Assembly: GCA_950295325.1 (NCBI GenBank)
Contig: OX485808.1
Coordinates: forward strand, 3,226,501-3,290,500
DNA from: Polytrichum commune
Taxonomy: Eukaryota > Streptophyta > Polytrichopsida > Polytrichales > Polytrichaceae
Reading direction: 5' to 3'
Length of the DNA: 64,000 nt
Shown here: positions 46,735 through 57,800 of the stretch, in pieces
Layout of the letters: each line of letters opens with the position of its first letter
Position numbering within the stretch: the stretch's first letter is position 1
The notes under the pieces: generated by a model
What the model was told of the DNA's origin: nothing
Seen by the model: only the letters and a program-made list of their open reading frames with translations
Databases searched by the model: none
Made by a program: the position numbers and the translations under genes

Positions 46735-47045
46735 CTTCTAGGATATGAAGCACGCATCTAGTACGAAATGGTCAGCAAATCCAAAGCAAGGCTAGAGCCA
46801 CTTTCTCATAATTTTTAGAGCCCATAGGAATACCTTATTCACTATCAAAGCAAGGATTCTCATGTTCATCAAGTGCTCAGATAGGTCCCTCCAATGATGT
46901 TGACTATTGAGCTAGAATCATTATCATATTTTGAGCATGTAGTCTAATCTCTTCTAGAGACATGTCTTTTTGGTGTCCATTCTTTGAGCCACACCCAACC
47001 ACATACCACTCAAATATAGGTGTCCAATTAAGATAAGGAAGCAAA
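46735..47045 (+). repeat. Dispersed repeat family X, copy 3
   Basis: Begins TTCTAGGATATGAAGCACGC and ends AAATATAGGTGTCCAATTAA, with the same internal order as copy 2. A (GT)n microsatellite lies 45 bases before it (46674-46691). Confidence 0.62.
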
Positions 47046-49050
47046 TTAAGGATGTATACCTTATACCTAAATTCAAGCGACATGTGTGAATTCTCAATAA
47101 TTACTTGAATCATGTTATGATACTAAAATATCATATATGGTTGAAAAATCAAACATATATTTATTTGATGTTAAATATGCATTAAAAATTAAAAAATTAA
47201 AAAAGATATAATAATGCAATTGTTATCTATGCATATTCTATTGGAGTATGCTACCATACAATCCTATTGGAGAATCCTACAATAAGATTCAACATGTTAA
47301 AATTCAAGGCTTGCAAGACTTACTCCAATTTTACTTAAATACCATTTGTAGCCTCCTTGGGCCTTTTGGCCCTTGAACATTACCTACTACATAACTTTCA
47401 ATTTAATTTCTAAAGCAAACCATTTTTGTCCTATAAATGGTTGAGTAGATGGATGACCCGTCACTATCGTAGTTTATCATCCATTCTCCTCTTGCCAATT
47501 ATGTAGTATATAACAAATCACTCAATCAAGAATGTTGGGTTTAATATCAAACTCATTAAAACATTTTTAAATGTATAGAGGTGCAATATTATCCATAAGT
47601 CCTAGATTTATGATCCAATAATCAACTCGAGTAGAACATTAGACGACTTGCCACTCGGACCCGCAACTTGTCCTCTACTCTCCTCGCATTGATTTCTAGT
47701 CTTCGGGATTCACATGGGGTTGGTAGTTCAACTCCCTCATCGTTGCAAAAGGAAGTGTACATTGCAGCAATCATGATGACGAAGAAACCTGTCTAATCGC
47801 TCCATGAATTCGCTAGAGGTTTAACCAACATAAATGTTCCTGTACTGTAGCAAATTGTTTAGTGAGACTGGGATAGTACATTAATTCTGCTCTAATGATC
47901 TGCTAATGCGAGGGTGAAATGATCCTGTGAGACTAATTCGAACACACCTGCTGAAGAAATGAAGGATCACAAAATGTTTGCGATGCTGGAATTGATGCTT
48001 TGAGTTTGAGGCTCGTGCGGATTTTTCTGTTGTCGAGATATGGAGGTAAGTACAGCTGGTGGCCTAATGCTGACTGATGAGTGGATCTAAACAAACTGTC
48101 TTATGCGTCCAGAAATTCGACGTCTCACCTGGTACCAATGCACCTGATCACACCGGCCACACCGGCCACTTCTGGCACCATCCATCAGCATCTCCGGTTT
48201 GAATAGTGTGAAAAGTGGTGGGCCAGCAATTTCACAGCTAGAACCGGACGGAAAGTTTGGTGTGATCGGAGCATCATGAGAGAGACAAAGAGAATAATCC
48301 AATATACATGTTTGTAATGTAGCACATAGAAATTGCTACTTAATTCTGCTTGGTTGATTCGTTGAGACTTTTGCGATGTGCAGCATCTTAAGAGTTTGAC
48401 ACGTCGGTGACAACGACAATTGAATCTCCAGGTATGCTGCCGCTGATGGCGTTCGATTGTTTGTAGATTCCTCGACTATTTGGAGAAATACCGTAAGAAT
48501 GTTACTTTTAGATTGGTCCAGGTGGCAATTGTGACACTTCCTGTTGCTGTCCTCAGAGATTGCTCATACAGAGGACGACGGAGAATTTGTCTGGCCCTTT
48601 TCTTTAATCCAGGTGCAGGACGAATTATGCACGGAACTTCTTAGGAGTGAATTTCATCGGTAATTACAAGTATTTGTGTACTAGAGAATAGGAGACTGGT
48701 AATCATCGTGATTTACAAGGGGCTCTTGGAATATCACACAGGTAAATATCTTTACGTCTGATGTAAGGTTGGTATCCGGGTCCAATTGGAGCTTAGACAC
48801 AATTGTGAGAGAAATTCTACTCTTGCGAGATGCATAGACATGGCGTTGGACGTGGAACATGTGTTTCATGACCATGGATTTCTTCCCTCGATTGGTGCAT
48901 TGCCACCGTAAAAAGAAGTCGAGGCGGGAAACTCTTGTTTCTTATTCTTATTTTCTTTGGAGATCTAAAGTTTTCTTGATGTATTACCAAATTGACTATG
49001 ATGTTCTACTGATTCCAGTTTATTAATTACCCTGTCTGTGATGGAGCTGC
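47046..49050. other. Intergenic, upstream of the SDR pseudogene
   Basis: No first exon or start codon for the SDR could be joined to the block at 49054. A GACACGTCGGTGACAACGAC patch and several CAG-type acceptors between 48400 and 49050 could be former leader exons but give no matching protein. Confidence 0.45.
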
Positions 49051-49053
49051 AGC

Positions 49054-50376
49054 TGGTGGACAGCAGAGACAGTAGCAGTTGTGAAAGGAGCCAACAAAGG
49101 TGTATAATATGGGATTGTATGAAAATTGGCACTAGAAGGAATTACAGTAGTGTTGACAGCGCGTGATGAGGGACGTGGTTTGAAAGCCACTGACGATCTC
49201 CATGGCGCCAATTTGAAGATGTTGTATTCCATAAGCTCGACATTGCAGATCCCGATTCTGTGACAGAGTTTGCAATCTGGCTCAAACAAACATACGATGG
49301 CCTGGGCATACTCATAATTCCAATAATTTATCTATCTATCTCTTTATGAAATTGTTGTTGGTGTGGGAACATTCGCGAAGTTTTAGAGACCTCGTCGGAG
49401 CCACCTTTGTACTGTTTATGTCTTGCTCTACATTGTATGAACTCATCAACAGATCCACGTCGCCATGGCCAGGTTAACAACCCTGCAGTAACCGGTTCAA
49501 GCCATACATATGATACAGCTGTGTATTGCTTGAGCATCAATTACTTTGGAACAATTAATTCGACAGAGAATCTTTTTCCAATGTTCAACAAATGTGCCGC
49601 AGGTGTGCGTATTATTAACATCAGCTCCACCGCTGGCTTCTTGGCTGTAAGTCACCGTCTTCAGGATCATTGGATTCTTCTGAGGATCTTTTGTGGTGCC
49701 TCCTGTGACTATAGAAACCTTCAGTAGCTCTGTCGTCAAGTATTTTACTCGAAGGAAAGAAAGAATTATGAAACACGTAGTAAAGTTATCTTCAATTGGC
49801 CTAAAACACCCCGTACTAATCGAAATATTGTAAACCTCCAAATGAGGTCTCAGTTTTAGACGATGATTCGGTTCCTATTTGGTGCTGATCATGTGGTCAT
49901 CAATTTCAGAACGTGAATGACGAATATTTACAGCGACATCTCAGTGAGACAAGCAATTTTTGATCAAGACTTCGTCAACAACATTGCAAAGAAGTACGAA
50001 GCAGCTTGTCAGGCTTGCAGCGACGAGGTTCATCATTATGGAAATTCTCCCTACGTTGTCTCCAAACTCCTACTCAATGCGTACACCCGCTTGCTTGCAG
50101 AGAGAATAGCAGATCTGCCAGACGGATCGAAAATATACGTCAACTGTGTGCATCCTGGTGCCGTGGATACCGAAATGCTGCATAAGTACCGAGAGGCCAT
50201 AACTCCCGCAGTCTTGGAAAGAAGACTTGGCTAGTGGAAAACTCGGCAAAGATGCTCTGGTGACTGCAAAGGTGGGCGTTGATACGCCTGCTTGGTTGGC
50301 CCTTCTGCCTCCCGGTGGTCCGTTTGGCCTCTTCTGGTACAAGAGAACTGTCCTGAGCTACTTTTACTGGTCGTGA
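49054..50376 (+). pseudogene. Short-chain dehydrogenase/reductase pseudogene (carbonyl reductase / salutaridine reductase-like)
   Basis: Three exon-like blocks. Block 1 (about 49054-49320) shows TVAVVKGANKGV, the cofactor glycine motif with its Thr replaced by Lys. In-frame TAA and TGA stops follow within the next ten codons, and a frame change occurs near DLHGANLK before EDVVFHKLDIADPDSV. Block 2 (about 49452-49646) has VNNPAV in place of the NNAG motif, INYFGTINSTENLFP and the ISSTAGF strand with the catalytic Ser, and ends at a good donor (GCT|GTAAGT). Block 3 (from acceptor 49909) begins NVNDEYLQRHLS, then changes frame. It continues with the catalytic YVVSK and HPGAVDTEM, then changes frame again after AITPAVLE to finish in VGVDTPAWLALLPPGG and a stop at 50374-50376. 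At least three frame changes and two stops make this a dead copy. The family reduces carbonyl compounds with NADPH. No expressed parent copy is in the window. Confidence 0.86.
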
Positions 50377-51519
50377 CAATCAGGTCATCAACAACTTCTT
50401 ATTGCACAATTACTTTGGAGATGAGTGTTTCCCAGTTCCAACTGTAAATCCTCAAACCGTGATCCAGTTTAATCTACAATAGACCATGCATAAACGATGA
50501 CTGCATCACTGCTCCAAAGTTCCAAAGCCATTTGCTTTCGGAGGTGGCATTTGAGCAGACGGTGCGGGGATGGCCTACAACTTTAATTCATTAACTCATA
50601 TGCACGAATGCCACAGACCGAGGCGGCACAGCCCAAACTCGTTTATTTATGCGACTCGCTATGTGAATATGTCATGTGCTGAAACCCAGTAATCCAGGGA
50701 TGAATCACAACTTCTGACTTACGTTGAAAAGATTGCATGAATTGTCTAGACTCATGCTGTTTTGTGTCGGAGCCAGTGGGTTAAATTATAGGCGCATGCA
50801 GGACAAATGTTTATTTAGGAACTACACCTGTTTTGTGATTCTGTTCAGGATGGAGAAGTTGACGCAGACCGATTAATGCAGCGATTATTCACATCTTGCG
50901 CAACAGAAATTTGGCTATTATGCTAAGCCTGACTAAACCCGACTAAACCCCTCCTTCAGAAATCTATTGCAGTATATAGCCGTTCCAGGTGCATTGAGGT
51001 GCTGCATTCTACATGCTCTCAGATAAACCGAAACTACATGCACTCTTATAGCCCCATGACGACACCTCTAGATCTTTATAAATCTGTAATTACTTTGTGC
51101 TCAATTTGTTCTCAACAGCGTTCATGGCATTAGATACATTATTCCACTAATAGAAATTGTTGTTGCTTAATGTCTCGAATGATGGACATGGACAAGTAAA
51201 AGTGATAATGTCTCAACCCTCAGAATAGAAGTCTCGCCACCAAAAATGTCTAGCTTAAGGTTGAAGAGAGTTTTCGGGGCAGGTGCAGTGCAAGGCAAGC
51301 ATCAAATGGGTGTGCTCCGATGGTTCGGGGTTTATTACCCCTCCCCCAACTTGAATTCACCCCTAGAATCCTAATTTACACCTGTTCTCCTCCATTAACT
51401 CATGATGCCATCGCAAGAAAGATGATATAGGCAAAGGGGAGGGAGGAGGAAATTATCGTATGGTGGGAGGCGCTTTGCTTTTGACGAACTTCCAAGACAT
51501 GAGGTTGACCAAAACATGT
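50377..51519. other. Intergenic, no gene recognised
   Basis: Follows the SDR stop. CTAAACCCGACTAAACCCCTC near 50935 is a short telobox-like doublet. No coding signal. Confidence 0.45.
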
Positions 51520-51860
51520 AAGGTATGTGGGTGCTATTTGGTTCTTTTTCATGTTCTCTAACTTCCACCGATTAGATTTACACAATAATACTCGTGTTGC
51601 ATTAGCAAATTTACAATGAAACATATGCAAAAATTAGATTGAAAATCAAACCTCCTGTGCTTTAGTTATGGTTATCAAAAGTGCATGTTAGTTGATATTT
51701 TTAACCTCCCATTTGTGTTCACTATGGAGTGTAGTGTAGTTATTGACATTTGGAGACATAGTCCAATCTCTTTTAAGCATGTGTCTTTATGATGTTTGCT
51801 CTTTGCTCCTCACAGAACCACATACCAATCAAATCTAGAGGTCCAATTAAGAAAAGTGAC
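51520..51860 (+). repeat. Dispersed repeat family Y, copy 2
   Basis: Same order of motifs as copy 1: GTGGGTGCTATTTGGTTC, GATTAGATTTACACAATAAT, GAAACATATGCAAAAATTAG, GGAGTGTAGTGTAGTTATTG, CATAGTCCAATCTCTTTTAA. Confidence 0.58.
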
Positions 51861-54800
51861 CGCATAACACCTGCATATCTTAGCTGCATTTCGGAAAGCT
51901 AAGACTACTTCTAATGGATGGAAGCGAAACCAAAGCTTTTGAATAGGAGGTTTGTGTGCATTCAAACAAAAATTTGTATATGTTGCTTGAGTAGCCACTC
52001 TGAATATGATTCATATCATGGTTGTGGTCACAAGGTGAGTGAAGGTCATATGAAGCTCAGTTCTGAGGATTATAGAGGAGCTATATGCTACGGATGACTT
52101 TGTGTTGTGTTGCAATTCATCTAAACATTAGTTTGAGTTGTAAATTTAATTTCGGTGGAACCTCAAGATTAATGTTGAGAGTTGGGTCAAGCAAAAAACT
52201 ACACACAACACAAAGTCTTGAGAACTTTTTAGCATAAAACAATCAAGATCTGACTTTAATGGATGTAAACCATACTTTAATGGCTTTTTGAGGCTCAAAA
52301 GCTTGGAGTTTGCCTGCATGTTGGGACTTGTTCACATGAGTGGGACTTGGGACCCCATGTGAATCGGTCCTAGAGTTCATTCCATCGATGAAGTAATGAA
52401 GGGAACACTAACTTATTATGATGCACGAAATTTCAAACAAGGTATTTACCAGTGTTGGTATAGTATCAATTTTTTTATAATATTTGAATATTCATAATGA
52501 GGATTTCAACATTTTGGATACCAACAGGGTAGGGGTACTTGACAATATTTTTTTATTTTTGATGCTATTCAAGTCTATGTACCACGCAAGAACCTTCACA
52601 CCTAGGCAACATTGCCCTAATATTAATATGGTTTAGAATGATATGCAAAGATTCTCTCACCTTGACATACCCCCCAAATATCAATATTTGACTGGTATTA
52701 CAATTTTAATACCTGGAAGTAGATTCTTTGATACCATACTTGAGATCAATTATTGATACCATGCATTCACTTTTATACCAGACCAACATTTTACCTGCTG
52801 CACCTGTGAAACACTTCAAATTTGGAGTACTCAATTATGAGTAACTGATAACATTGGGTTTCCTTGATTTGGTTGTACCCAGAACCAGGGGAATAGCAGC
52901 GGTGCTTCTCAAATGCACTTCAAGCAGCATAGCGATTGTAGGAGAAACTTGCACTTTCTTGCTTATTACAAAGTCATGTCACCTGAATTCAAAGAAATTC
53001 TACCTGGATGGATAGAATTTTTCAGGAAAGATGACAAGAAACAAATAGATCTAATATGAGGATGAGAATTTCAGAAATAAATAGTTGTTGAAAGGAACGT
53101 GAATCCTCAAGTCATCGAGTGCTTTGAGATATTTTTTCTGCTTCGGGAGGAACTTTGGAGCTGTTTCTGCGTGAATATTGTTAGTCCTGGACCTAACTGT
53201 GTACTATTTTGCAATAAAAAAATTGGTACACTTTTAGCTTCGTCCCTCTTTGTATCACTAATTGTTAGATCGTTTTTCTCTCAAGCCAAATGGTCCCAAG
53301 AGTAATTCCTCTGAGCAATAGTTATGTTCTGGAGTACTTGCTTAAAGATGACGGGATCTTCCCCAAAATTCTATGATGTCAATTTAAGCAGCACCCACAT
53401 CTTTCTTTGTTTCACCCTTGGTTTCACACTGTTGATAATGCCAGTTGCAGAGTTCCATGTTCTACAGGCAAACCTGCAATCCCAAAATCCATGTGCAATG
53501 TTTATATCATGTTTTAAAACACGTTAGAAACATTTTTTAGGTTTTTTTGGTTGTTGGATTTCAAGTCCATTTGTGTTGGAAAGTACAAAACCATTCCCAA
53601 TCTGTAAGGTTACTTTTATATATATATATATATATAATCACTCTTTTCTTGTGACAAAACCATACCTATCTGTTATTTATTTGAACTTTCATATGATGGT
53701 TTCCAAACACATTGGGAAATAATTTTCTTGAAATGGTTTTCATACACATTGATCACAAGAAATTGAATGTCTTAGAAACACTAGGTGCCTCACTTTTGTT
53801 GGAGCATAATTCGATATTACTTTATTCAAGCACTAATAGATCACACTAGATCAGATCACTACTAGATATAAGATAAATGTTAACTGTATTAAAGCATGGA
53901 ATTATTGATTCACAATGAAAAATAAATAAATAAAATACTCAGTTTGCTTGTATATACTACCATAATTTTTTTGTTGAAAAAGAAATTGCAATGGTTTAAG
54001 AACCTTGGCATGCTAGAATGAGATTGACCCTCAATTGACCGATATAAAAAAAATTACATTCAAACCTCCACATACTCCAAGCATGCACCAAAAACTTACC
54101 AAGCATGGAAAGTTTAGTACTCAAAACAACCACCTCCAAGCTAAAATTCCTGTTGAATTAAAGGATAACTTTACTTTATTAACATATCTACTGAAAGTAC
54201 TTGTATCAAACAATGTTTCAATTACCAAGTTCAATGAGATGTGCTCAAACCTCCCTCTGTGATTTGACTTCAATAAGCAAGAGCCTTGCTCTTGAATATG
54301 ACTTTGAAAATGTCAATATTGAATAATAGTAGGTAAAACAAAATAACCCAATTCATTGAGCACATGCATAGAAATGATGGCCTTGACATTGTTCAGTATT
54401 GGTGGGATTACGAAAAATAATCAAACACACACACAATTCTACAAAAAACAAAGAGTATAGATGATTTACTTGAGGACATTACCAAAGCAAACAATCTCAT
54501 TAGAAGAATTGATGAATCATAATGGAGCCTACCAGAGAGAGCTGTAGGAAATTCCTATCAATTGGGAGTTGATCGCTGTGTAGTCATAGCAGTATTCCAG
54601 AAGCATTTTAATGAAGCTGGAAATTTCTTGATACCTTGTTGCACAGAAAATTCATTAAAATCCCGCATGAGAATCCTTACCCTTGATTGAACCTTCCCCT
54701 TGCAAAATTAGTCCTTGCAAAATGAATCTCATTGAGTTACACTGTGCCTTGATACCTTCATTTCTTCTGTTGAGTCCTTGCAAAACAAAAATTTCACCTC

Positions 54801-54879
54801 ATAAAATTGTTCTGAGTGCACAAGTAGAAAATTACAAATAAGTCAGGATAGAAAACTGGAATACGCTCTTCGTTTACGT
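51861..54879. other. Region downstream of XRCC1, no gene recognised
   Basis: AT-rich with a (TA)n tract at 53618-53635. Short plus frames (53099, 53324, 54035) are unsupported. The XRCC1 3' untranslated region should occupy the part just left of 54880; no single polyadenylation signal stands out. Confidence 0.45.
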
Positions 54880-57800
54880 TCACGTGTGCTTATATCTGCC
54901 AATGAGCTTCTGTGTGCAATCTTCAACAGCTTCCATGTCCATGACTATCGTGTCATCGCTGTTGTAATCAACTGTCTCCTGTGAGTCCACATCCGACATC
55001 ACCTCTGTTGCATCATCATCAAAATCCTCTTCCTCACTTCCACTGCAAAACATTACAATACCTGAGCAGGAGTTTTACAAATCCCCTTTATTCTATATTC
55101 AGCTACTAGAAAATTAGAATTAGACCTATCATGAATGATTGCAGATTCTTTGGGTTTGTCTGCAAATAAACATCAAAAACAATGATCATACAAGAGAAGA
55201 ACATTTTTTACCTATATGTTTTTGAAGTACTCTACATCCTCAGAAGATTCCCAATTATTGACTTCATATTCATGCTACTAAGGTAGAAGTCTTTAATTCA
55301 GATACTTTTCTCTCTGCACCCACTCCTTGTAGGATATGAAACATGCAATTAGTGTGAGATGATTAGCAATTTCGAATTGTGCCTATAGCCATTTGCCTTA
55401 TATTTTTTGGAGCTCATATGAATATCTTATTCATTATCAAAGTGAAGATTCTTGTGCTCATTAAGTGGTCATATAGGTGTTCAGATTATTGCTATGCTGG
55501 AATAAGGCACGTCTACCTTAGGATATAAAATAGAAATCTGAACAGACCTCCTTTTGGACTAAGACCCTGAAGGAAAGGACAACCCTTGTAATATACAGTA
55601 CATGTGTGACATGGAACAAACAATAATACAGCACCACATTAAGGTGGGGGAAAACCCCTGAATGGAGGTGATTGATGGTCTTACCCCTTTTTCTGCCGTG
55701 AGGCACCCACAGGGGCCTTTGAAGGAGTTATGAAGTGTTTCAGATTTTCCATGTAAATTCCTTTCAATCTTTCAGCTTCTCCAAGCAAACTGCTTCTCAT
55801 GGATTTTGCATATCCATCCTTGCCCTCCTCCATAGCTGATAGCTCTTTCACCGCCCTTGGAAGGAAACCCCAATTTTCAACAACACTCCTTATTCCCTAC
55901 AAGTATAACATCACTCTTTAATAAGCAAAGTGGCATTGTCATCCAAAGAAAACTGGACAAATACACTTTCCCCTCATTGAAATACCAGCATGCACCTGGA
56001 ATGTTCAACCCCTAATTACCTTCATTGCAGGCCAACGAGGGGTAGGGAGGACCACTCCAAAAACTCCACACCAATATGCCCCTTCCAATTGAATATATTT
56101 TGGTTCTTTATGGCTTGGATTTTGATCTAAAGACATTTGTGAAGTTCAGACAAAAACAGAGGAGACCTCTCATAAACCACCAATGGAACTAATTGGCAGA
56201 ACATCATACATTCAGTGAACAGTCATTTGCCTTCCAAGTACAAAGTTGTCTACACAAATCCCACGATATTGACTTGGCATGTAACCTGCAGATTTGATGC
56301 AAAGGTGGTGTTGTTGACCTAAGGAACTCACTTGATTTTCTTGCAGGTTTTTTATAGTATCTTCAAGGCAGAGTAGAATTCCCTGGGCAGCTGTAGATTT
56401 CAACTCCTTAGCTTCTGGCTGGAAAAACACAATTGACAATATTGAGTAGACTCCAGCAACAAGTAACCTGGTACAGGCATCTTAAATCTTTAGTACACAT
56501 TGTACCAGGCAGCTATCATGCTGCCCGGCAATAAAATGTCATGGTTGCATCCATATTTACATTTGTATCCAGAATATTGGAAGTAAAACAACTGCAAATT
56601 GGATGACATGATTTCAACCAACGGGGGGATGTTCCAAGTTTACATCCAATTCTTGGCAGTTCTCAGGCATTATTTTACTTTCCCACCATACTGGGCAGCA
56701 TGATGATTACCCACTTCACTATTGAATGAATCTCATATCGGCTAATAATTGAGCATTAGAGGAGTTGCATTCTGAGTTTAGGGTTCTGAGTTTAGTGAGT
56801 TCTGAATATAGTGAATTTTTCTCAATATAACCTAGAATACCTTTGCATCTTGTTGTTGCAGCCAATCCATTGTAGAAGTGAGATCATCATTTACCCACTG
56901 TCGAATCTCTGCCACGGATCCACAGCTCACCTTTTTCTGTATCGAAATCTCAACCTTGCCTGTAAGAAGTAAATATTTCAAGTTTCTGCCATCATAAGCA
57001 CAAGTGCAAAAAACTAACAAAGAGAAATGTGACAGAAATGTGACAAATTCAATTTTAAGAATTTACCTAAAACAGCATCCACTGCCTGTGATGAACTGCC
57101 TAGTGTTCTCCATGGCTTCGATCCCTTGTTCATAAGGAATCTGCATGGATTCAAAAAATGGGCATACATGAAGTACAAAAGATTAAAGAAATGAGAGGTA
57201 AAGTTGCAACACTTTTTCAACTTTGTCATATAATATTGCTCACTATTGGCTTGGCATACACTCAACTATGGACAGTCTGACAACATAACTCCATGCATGC
57301 CTGAAAAATATACATTTAAGACTACCTGTCTATATCTACAAGTTTTCGCTTCTTATAGCACTCGGGTATCCAATCCTGCAAACATCCCACCCCCCATTAA
57401 CAATGTTGATAATTTACAAGTTGATGAGGTATGCTAAACTAGGAATAAAAATCAAAAATACCCTCAGATATTCTCCACTACATTTAACTGTTGACATGAT
57501 GTTTTGCATAACATGATCTGAATTTTCTTAACAAGTAGCTCAAAAATTTATTGCATGTCCAGTTGGAGCCATCAAGATGTTAGCAACAGGTTTCAGTTAA
57601 AGCAAGAGTTAGAACCTTGGAAACAATAGTGCCGTCATCTCCTTTGACTTGTTTAAATTTTGGTGTATCCATGAATGCACAGACAAGAAGGGTGCAGTCA
57701 TCAGTCCAGTCAGGACGATACCGAGCTCCCATTTCCAAGGCCTCAGTTCTTAAATTTCCTCTCTCAGGATTTTGTATGCCTGAGATCGCAAAAACAACAC

